Under the pieces are notes generated by a model that saw only the letters and a list, made by a program, of their open reading frames with translations, was not told where the DNA came from and ran no database searches. Below are positions 3,924 to 8,171 of a stretch of DNA of 8,171 nucleotides, piece by piece. The stretch is from an uncultured Clostridia bacterium. GTDB lineage: Bacteria > Bacillota > Clostridia > Oscillospirales > Acutalibacteraceae. Location of the stretch: NCBI GenBank assembly GCA_946535695.1, contig CAMNDS010000036.1, positions 1 to 8,171 on the forward strand, read 5' to 3'. Positions within the stretch are counted from its first letter, which is position 1, and each line of letters starts with the position of its first letter. A program made the position numbers and the translations under genes.

Positions 3924-4925
3924 ATGAAAATATTAAAATACTTAATAATTACTATATCTATTTGTTCGGTTATTGCTTTGTTTTTTTATTTTAAAAATAA
4001 AAGTAATAATAATAATAAAATAAAAAATATTGGCATAATTCAAATCATGGAACATGAATGCCTTGATAAATCAAGAATGGGATTTATTGACGGGCTGAAA
4101 GAACTTGGATTTAAAGATGGCGAAAATATTAAAATCGATTTTCAGAATGCTCAGGGCGATCAAAGTCTTTGTAATTCGATAGCTTCGAACTTTGCAAATA
4201 ATTACCCGAGAAAAGATTTAATACTGGCAATTTCTACCCCTGCGGCTTTGGCAGCGAAAAATTTCATTGAAGACAGTCCAATAATTGCAACCTGTGTTAC
4301 GGATTTTGAATCTTCAGGACTGGTAAAATTAAATAGTAAACCCGATACGAACGTAACTGGGGTTTCTGACATGATACCTGTCAGAAAGCAATTTGAATTA
4401 ATAAAAAAATTATTGCCAAATGTAAAAAAAGTAGTTATTTTATATTCTTCAAACGAAGTTAATTCTAAAATTCAGGCGCAAAGCGCATCTGAAGAAGCTA
4501 AAAAATTAAATATCGAAACAATAGAATATACTGTTTCGAACTCTAACGAAATAGCTCAAATTATGAATCATATTGGCAAATCAGTAGACGCAATATTTGT
4601 TCCGACTGATAATACAGTTGTTTCGTGTATGCCGCTTGTGAGTCAAATAGCCAGTTCTAATAATTTGCCGGTTATATCTAGCGAGCCTGCAAGCGTCAAA
4701 AACGGAGCACTTGCGACTTACGGCATAGATTATTACGAACTTGGCAAACAGGCGGCAATCATGGCAGCTGAAGTATTAAATAATAATTCGTATACTAGTA
4801 ATATGCCTGTAAAATTCGTTACTGATAATGATTTAAAATTATTTATAAATAAAAAAGTTGCTGAAAAATTAAAAATAGACATACCAAATGAATTAGTTTA
4901 TAATGCTGAAATAATAAACGATTGA
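3924..4925 (+). CDS. trpX: Aromatic amino acid ABC transporter substrate-binding protein 3 (TrpX family)
   Basis: This 333-residue protein starts at ATG 3924 with GGAG (3913-3916) 7 nt upstream; an in-frame GTG at 3918 lies too close to that site. An N-terminal hydrophobic anchor (about 6-23) contains Cys14, but the -1 residue is Ile, so it is not a normal lipobox. An Asn/Lys-rich linker (24-34) follows, then the PF04392 motifs: EHECLDKSRMGF (43-54), NAQGDQS (75-81), STPAALA (104-110), YSSNEVNS (174-181), PTDN (227-230) and YGIDYYELG. It keeps the cleft motifs seen in binding protein 1. It is the first gene of the attenuator 2 transcript and lies 13 nt before the permease, so it is probably the main partner of that permease. 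Confidence 0.87.
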   Translation: MKILKYLIITISICSVIALFFYFKNKSNNNNKIKNIGIIQIMEHECLDKSRMGFIDGLKELGFKDGENIKIDFQNAQGDQSLCNSIASNFANNYPRKDLILAISTPAALAAKNFIEDSPIIATCVTDFESSGLVKLNSKPDTNVTGVSDMIPVRKQFELIKKLLPNVKKVVILYSSNEVNSKIQAQSASEEAKKLNIETIEYTVSNSNEIAQIMNHIGKSVDAIFVPTDNTVVSCMPLVSQIASSNNLPVISSEPASVKNGALATYGIDYYELGKQAAIMAAEVLNNNSYTSNMPVKFVTDNDLKLFINKKVAEKLKIDIPNELVYNAEIIND

Positions 4926-4938
4926 GGAGATGTTTTTC

Positions 4939-5847
4939 ATGCAAGTATTAATATCGACGCTTTCCCAGGGTCTAATTTGGACGATTTTAACTCTTGGAGT
5001 ATTTATAACTTTTAGAATTTTAAATTTTGCCGACATGACGGTCGAAGGAAGCCTGACTTTTGGTGGCAGCCTTTGTGCGGCTCTGATGCTACGAGGAGTA
5101 AATCCGTTTTTGAGTTTACTTATTGCGGGAGTTTTGGCTTCACTCGCAGGACTAGTTACCGGAATATTAAACACAAAATTTAAAATTCAGGCGATTCTTG
5201 CGGGAATTTTAACTATGATTGCTTTGTATTCTGTAAATTTAAGAATTATGGGTAAAGCAAATTTATCGCTTTTGGGCAAAAGTACGATTTTTTCAGCGAT
5301 TAATAATATTTTACCTGCACTTAATAGCAACTTTGTTTTAAAAACTTTTATTATAGGGCTTGTGATATGTATTATTTCTGTTGTGAGTCTTAATTTATTT
5401 TTCAAAACACAAATCGGACTTGCCGTGCGTGCAACCGGCGATAACGAACAAATGATGCGCGCTCTTGGCGGCAACACTGATTTTAAAAAAATTTTGGCAC
5501 TCATGATAAGCAGCTTTTTTTGCGGTCTTGCAGGTGCACTTATTGCTCAAAGTCAAGGCTATGCCGACGTCAATATGGGTACGGGCTCGATTGTTATAGC
5601 ACTTGCTTCGATAGTAATCGGCGAAGCGTTTTTGAATTTTATAAAACTCAAAAATAAAATTTTAAGTTCTTTAATTTGCATGATTTTGGGTTCTATTATG
5701 TACAGAATAATAATTTTTATCGTGTTAAATCTCGGCATGAATCCGAGCGATTTGAAATTATTCACGGCATGCATTACAGCTGTTTTATTAGGAATGCCGA
5801 AATTAAAAAAATTTAAATTAAAGCTCGGAGGCAATAAAAATGCTTAG
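4939..5847 (+). CDS. trpY: ABC transporter permease for aromatic amino acid uptake (TrpY type)
   Basis: This is a 302-residue integral membrane protein of the BPD_transp_2 (LivH/LivM-like) permease family, with multiple hydrophobic segments from residue 5 onward. GLAVRATGDNEQMMRALG (160-177) matches the conserved cytoplasmic loop through which these permeases contact their ATPase. I start it at ATG 4939, because GAGGAG (4924-4929) is 9 nt upstream; the in-frame ATG at 4930 directly abuts that site. It is the only permease in the locus, so all three binding proteins presumably feed it and it works as a homodimer. It overlaps the ATPase gene by 8 nt, indicating translational coupling. Substrate assignment rests on the leader peptides and on the family. 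Confidence 0.88.
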   Translation: MQVLISTLSQGLIWTILTLGVFITFRILNFADMTVEGSLTFGGSLCAALMLRGVNPFLSLLIAGVLASLAGLVTGILNTKFKIQAILAGILTMIALYSVNLRIMGKANLSLLGKSTIFSAINNILPALNSNFVLKTFIIGLVICIISVVSLNLFFKTQIGLAVRATGDNEQMMRALGGNTDFKKILALMISSFFCGLAGALIAQSQGYADVNMGTGSIVIALASIVIGEAFLNFIKLKNKILSSLICMILGSIMYRIIIFIVLNLGMNPSDLKLFTACITAVLLGMPKLKKFKLKLGGNKNA

Positions 5848-6598
5848 ATTAAATAATATTTATAAAAAATTTAATAAGAATATGGCGGACGAAAAAATAA
5901 TATTTGAAAATTTTAGTCTGCATATTAAAAAAGGCGAATTTGTTGTAATAATCGGCGGCAACGGTGCCGGAAAATCTACTCTTATGAATTTAATTTCAGG
6001 CTCGATTTTGCCGGATAAAGGCGAAATTTTTATAGATTCTCAAAACGTAACAAATTTGCATGAATATCAAAGAGCTAAATTTATCGGCAGAGTTTTTCAG
6101 GACCCATTAAAAGGCTCGGCCCCAAATTTGACTATAGAAGAAAATTTATCGCTTGCTCTTTTAAGAGACAAAAAAAGAAGCTTCTCGTTTGGAATAAACA
6201 AAAATAATCGAGAATTTTTCAGACAAGAATTAAAAAAATTAGAATTGGGAATCGAAGATAGATTAGAATCTAAAATGGGAGTGCTTTCCGGAGGTCAAAG
6301 ACAAGCAGTAACTCTTTTAATGGCATGTTTAGTAAAGCCAAAGATATTATTATTAGACGAGCATACGGCGGCTCTAGACCCTAAATCAAGCGTAAAAATT
6401 TTAGAATTAACAGAAAAAATAATATCTGAACATCACATAACGGCTCTAATGATAACTCATAATTTAGATAATGCAAGAAAATTTGGTAGTAGAATTATAA
6501 TGATAGAAAATGGGGGTATAAAATTAGATACTTTGGATAAAGAAATAAATTTTGATGATTTAATTAAACGATTAAATATAACTGTAAATAAAATATAA
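5840..6598 (+). CDS. trpZ: ABC transporter ATP-binding protein for aromatic amino acid uptake (TrpZ type)
   Basis: This 252-residue ATPase has every motif of an active ABC protein: Walker A GGNGAGKST (39-47), Q-loop Gln87 in RVFQDPLKGSAPNLTIEENL, signature LSGGQ (149-153), Walker B ILLLDEH (169-175), D-loop ALD (178-180) and switch His207 (ITHN). The Q-loop text is characteristic of ATPases paired with PF04392 binding proteins. CGGAGG (5826-5831) lies 8 nt before ATG 5840, inside the permease gene, and the two ORFs overlap by 8 nt. It powers uptake through the permease as a cytoplasmic homodimer. It is the last gene of the operon. I see no convincing terminator after it. Confidence 0.9.
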   Translation: MLRLNNIYKKFNKNMADEKIIFENFSLHIKKGEFVVIIGGNGAGKSTLMNLISGSILPDKGEIFIDSQNVTNLHEYQRAKFIGRVFQDPLKGSAPNLTIEENLSLALLRDKKRSFSFGINKNNREFFRQELKKLELGIEDRLESKMGVLSGGQRQAVTLLMACLVKPKILLLDEHTAALDPKSSVKILELTEKIISEHHITALMITHNLDNARKFGSRIIMIENGGIKLDTLDKEINFDDLIKRLNITVNKI

Positions 6599-6699
6599 TT
6601 ATTGGATTTTTTTGAGAGTATTGATCGATATTAAAAAAAGCATTGACAAAATGAATAGAAGAGTTAAAACAATTTCTACGGGCATAGCCGGGGGTTTTG

Positions 6700-6953
6700 A
6701 ATGCCAATAATGAGATTGAAAAGCTGAAAAGCCAATATCCTCAAAAGTTTAGATTATCGACTATCTTTCAAGCTATATCGAAATGAAAGGCTACAAGGCA
6801 AAATCGCACTATTTGGCAATCCAAAAATGGATAGTTTTGGCTTATCGGGAGCAGAAAAAACGAGAAGAAAATTTAATTTTCAGTTTAGAAAAGTCTATTC
6901 ATAATAAATTTTTTCCCGACATATATTTTAAGAGTAAAAAGTCCAAACGCTAA
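6700..6953 (+). pseudogene. Frameshifted remnant of a repeated gene, possibly replication-protein-like
   Basis: Two frames join into one plausible protein. One frame (6700-6750) reads NANNEIEKLKSQYPQKF. The next frame (6753-6950, stop TAA 6951-6953) continues IIDYLSSYIEMKGYKAKSHY, then LAIQKWIVLAYREQKKREEN and the NLIFSLEKSIHNKFF tail shared with 403-462. A one-base loss near 6750 would explain the shift. The first frame has no start codon and hits a stop at 6685-6687; the second has only a late ATG (6783) with no ribosome site. The GYKxKSHYLAxxxW pattern resembles the C-terminal part of some phage or plasmid replisome-organiser-type proteins, but this is recall, not a search result. With flanking sequence this explains most of 6599-6977; I see no other feature there. 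Confidence 0.6.
6870..6913. repeat. 44-nt inverted repeat, right copy
   Basis: This is the reverse complement of 419-462 with two differences, lying inside the pseudogene tail. The two copies are about 6.4 kb apart in opposite orientation. Confidence 0.75.
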
Positions 6954-6977
6954 TTTTTAAAATACGAGGCGTTTTTA

Positions 6978-7277
6978 GTGATATGCGGAATAACTGAACT
7001 TAGAAAAAAAGAAGTTATAAATATCCGAAACGGTTTTAAACTCGGATTTGTAAGCGACGTTGAGATAGATTTATGCAACGCGAGAATAGTTTCGATAATA
7101 ATTTATGGAAAATTAAAATTTTTTGGGCTCTTTGGCCGGCACCAGGATATAGTAATAAAATGGGAAAATGTTGACGTTGTTGGAGAAGATACTATTTTGG
7201 TAAATTTCTTTCAGCAAAAAGAGCATCATCAAAAAGGGATTTTTTCTAAAATATTTTCAAAAAAGCATGACCTATGA
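6978..7277 (+). CDS. ylmC: YlmC/YmxH family sporulation protein (PRC-barrel)
   Basis: This 99-residue protein has a GTG start (6978-6980) and GAGG (6966-6969) 8 nt upstream. It matches the small PRC-barrel family known as YlmC/YmxH: ELRKKEVINIRNGFKLGFVSD (7-27), a central FFGLFGR (48-54), then DIVIKWENVDVVGEDTILV (57-75). The extra tail (76-99) is lysine- and histidine-rich. Members are found in endospore formers and are annotated as sporulation proteins, but their biochemical role is unclear. The stop overlaps the ribosome binding site of cwlD (TGA 7275-7277, GAGGT 7276-7280), so the two genes are almost certainly co-transcribed and coupled. Confidence 0.82.
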   Translation: MICGITELRKKEVINIRNGFKLGFVSDVEIDLCNARIVSIIIYGKLKFFGLFGRHQDIVIKWENVDVVGEDTILVNFFQQKEHHQKGIFSKIFSKKHDL

Positions 7278-7286
7278 GGTAATAAT

Positions 7287-8030
7287 TTGAACATTTTTTT
7301 ATCAATAAACAAAAAACGAGCAATAATTTTTTCAATGCTTTCACTCTTAGGGTTCATATTTGTTATAGCAATGATAACATTTGTAGCTCCGATGGCACAC
7401 AAAGAAAATTTAAACCCACTTGTAATAATAGACCCAGGCCACGGCGGAGAAGATGGGGGAGCAGTGGGACACAATGGAATAGTTGAAAAAAATATAAACT
7501 TAAAAATATCGCTTGCACTCCGAGACTCCCTAAAATTGCTTGGATATGAAACTATAATGACACGAGAAAAAGACAAAGCGATTTATGACGAATCGGCAAT
7601 AAGTTTGCGTCAAAAAAAGCGCTCGGACCTAAAAAACAGACTTTCTTTAATAAATAAGAATTCAGGTAGCGACGGCATTTTCATAAGCATTCACCAAAAT
7701 AAATTTCCAAACGAAAAGTATTTTGGTACTCAAATTTTTTTCTCAAAAAATAATCCTTTGAGCGAAAATCTCGCATTATCAATACGAGAGAATATAATTT
7801 CAAAACTTCAGCCAAAAAATGACCGCGAAATAAAAGAAGCAACATCAAAAATTTTTCTTCTAAATAATTCCAAGATACCGTCAGTAACGATCGAATGCGG
7901 ATTTTTATCTAATAGGGAAGAAGCGGGAAAATTAAACGATGAAAATTATCAAAAAAAGCTTGCATTATGTACTATATTCGGTATAAATGACTTTTTTCAG
8001 AATGATACAAAAACATTAGAAAAAGCTTGA
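7287..8030 (+). CDS. cwlD: N-acetylmuramoyl-L-alanine amidase CwlD (spore cortex muramic-lactam formation)
   Basis: This is a 247-residue Amidase_3 family zinc hydrolase. In sporulating bacteria CwlD removes the peptide side chain from muramic acid so that muramic delta-lactam can be made in the spore cortex. It has an N-terminal membrane anchor (about 11-34) followed by the catalytic domain. The zinc ligands and catalytic residues are in place: His52 in IDPGHGGEDGG, Glu67 in GIVEKNINL, His136 in ISIHQN and Glu203 in ECGFLSN. The length is close to that of Bacillus CwlD. I use TTG 7287 because GAGGT (7276-7280) is 6 nt upstream and the anchor follows at once; no later ATG has a ribosome site. 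It is coupled to ylmC. No U-tract terminator follows. Confidence 0.88.
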   Translation: MNIFLSINKKRAIIFSMLSLLGFIFVIAMITFVAPMAHKENLNPLVIIDPGHGGEDGGAVGHNGIVEKNINLKISLALRDSLKLLGYETIMTREKDKAIYDESAISLRQKKRSDLKNRLSLINKNSGSDGIFISIHQNKFPNEKYFGTQIFFSKNNPLSENLALSIRENIISKLQPKNDREIKEATSKIFLLNNSKIPSVTIECGFLSNREEAGKLNDENYQKKLALCTIFGINDFFQNDTKTLEKA

Positions 8031-8117
8031 ATAAATTTTCAGAATATGTCTAAAATTTCAAATAGATAAAAATTGAGCTATAGTTTATTGGTATTGCTAA
8101 AAAAAAATAGATATTTC

Positions 8118-8134
8118 CTCCGGCGTCGCCGGAG
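8118..8134. repeat. Perfect 7-bp GC palindrome (CTCCGGC-GTC-GCCGGAG) after cwlD
   Basis: This short, strongly GC-rich hairpin stands in very AT-rich DNA about 90 nt after the cwlD stop. No U-run follows on the plus strand, so it is not a standard terminator for cwlD. On the minus strand a T-rich stretch follows after about 10 nt. It shares a GTCGCCG core with 474-489. The remaining DNA to 8171 holds no other feature I can support. Confidence 0.5.
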
Positions 8135-8171
8135 AGAACATTATTTTAAAAAGCCAAAATTATTTTTTAAG

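Noticed and set aside
6643..6671. TTGACA at 6643-6648 as a promoter for ylmC-cwlD.
   Set aside because: The hexamer 17 bp downstream is a poor -10. Spore genes would also be expected to use a sporulation sigma factor, whose sites I could not recognise.
6944..6976. AAACGC...GCGTTTTT hairpin just before ylmC as a terminator or translational switch.
   Set aside because: Only a 6-bp stem with an 18-nt loop enclosing the ribosome site; too weak to claim.
1..8171. CRISPR arrays, tRNA or rRNA genes, and insertion-sequence transposases.
   Set aside because: No regularly spaced repeats, cloverleaf-like sequence, rRNA signature or transposase ORF is visible.

Overview
The window is AT-rich, with standard stop usage, strong AGGAGG-type ribosome binding sites and two recognisable endospore-former genes (a YlmC/YmxH-type protein and the cortex amidase CwlD). 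This points to a low-GC, spore-forming Firmicute of clostridial type. Decayed gene fragments and fairly long AT-rich intergenic DNA suggest some genome erosion. I cannot name the genus from sequence alone.

Layout. Bases 1-256 (minus strand) hold the first 85 codons of a P-type cation-transporting ATPase, with its own promoter. Bases 257-670 hold a short 3' remnant of a repeated gene, a small palindromic element and a sigma-A promoter for 671-1351, a membrane-anchored protein of unknown function. Bases 1338-6598 form an aromatic amino acid (probably tryptophan) ABC uptake locus of TrpXYZ type: three paralogous substrate-binding proteins (1604-2548, 2554-3516, 3924-4925), one permease (4939-5847) and one ATPase (5840-6598). 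A pseudogene remnant lies at 6700-6953. It is followed by the tightly spaced pair ylmC (6978-7277) and cwlD (7287-8030).

Main result. The transporter locus carries two separate, classical ribosome-mediated transcription attenuators, one before binding protein 1 and one before binding protein 3. Each has a short leader peptide with its own Shine-Dalgarno. The first reads MIKFNKNRNWYSSYRY (1338-1388) and the second MIYLFWYWRFSNF (3605-3646). After each come mutually exclusive 1:2, 2:3 and 3:4 RNA hairpins, the last being an intrinsic terminator. The geometry fits the textbook trp mechanism. A ribosome stalled at Trp/Tyr codons masks segment 1, so the 2:3 antiterminator forms. A ribosome that reaches the stop codon masks segment 2, so the terminator forms. 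Starvation for Trp and/or Tyr should therefore switch on uptake. The first leader ORF overlaps the 3' end of the upstream hypothetical gene, and its attenuator also serves as that gene's terminator.

Both leaders share a further downstream element: a second AGCC...GGCT hairpin whose 5' arm can instead pair with the U-tract of the terminator. The three binding proteins have N-terminal membrane anchors without a lipobox, and the second has lost several motifs shared by the other two. This suggests one permease/ATPase core served by binding proteins of different specificity.
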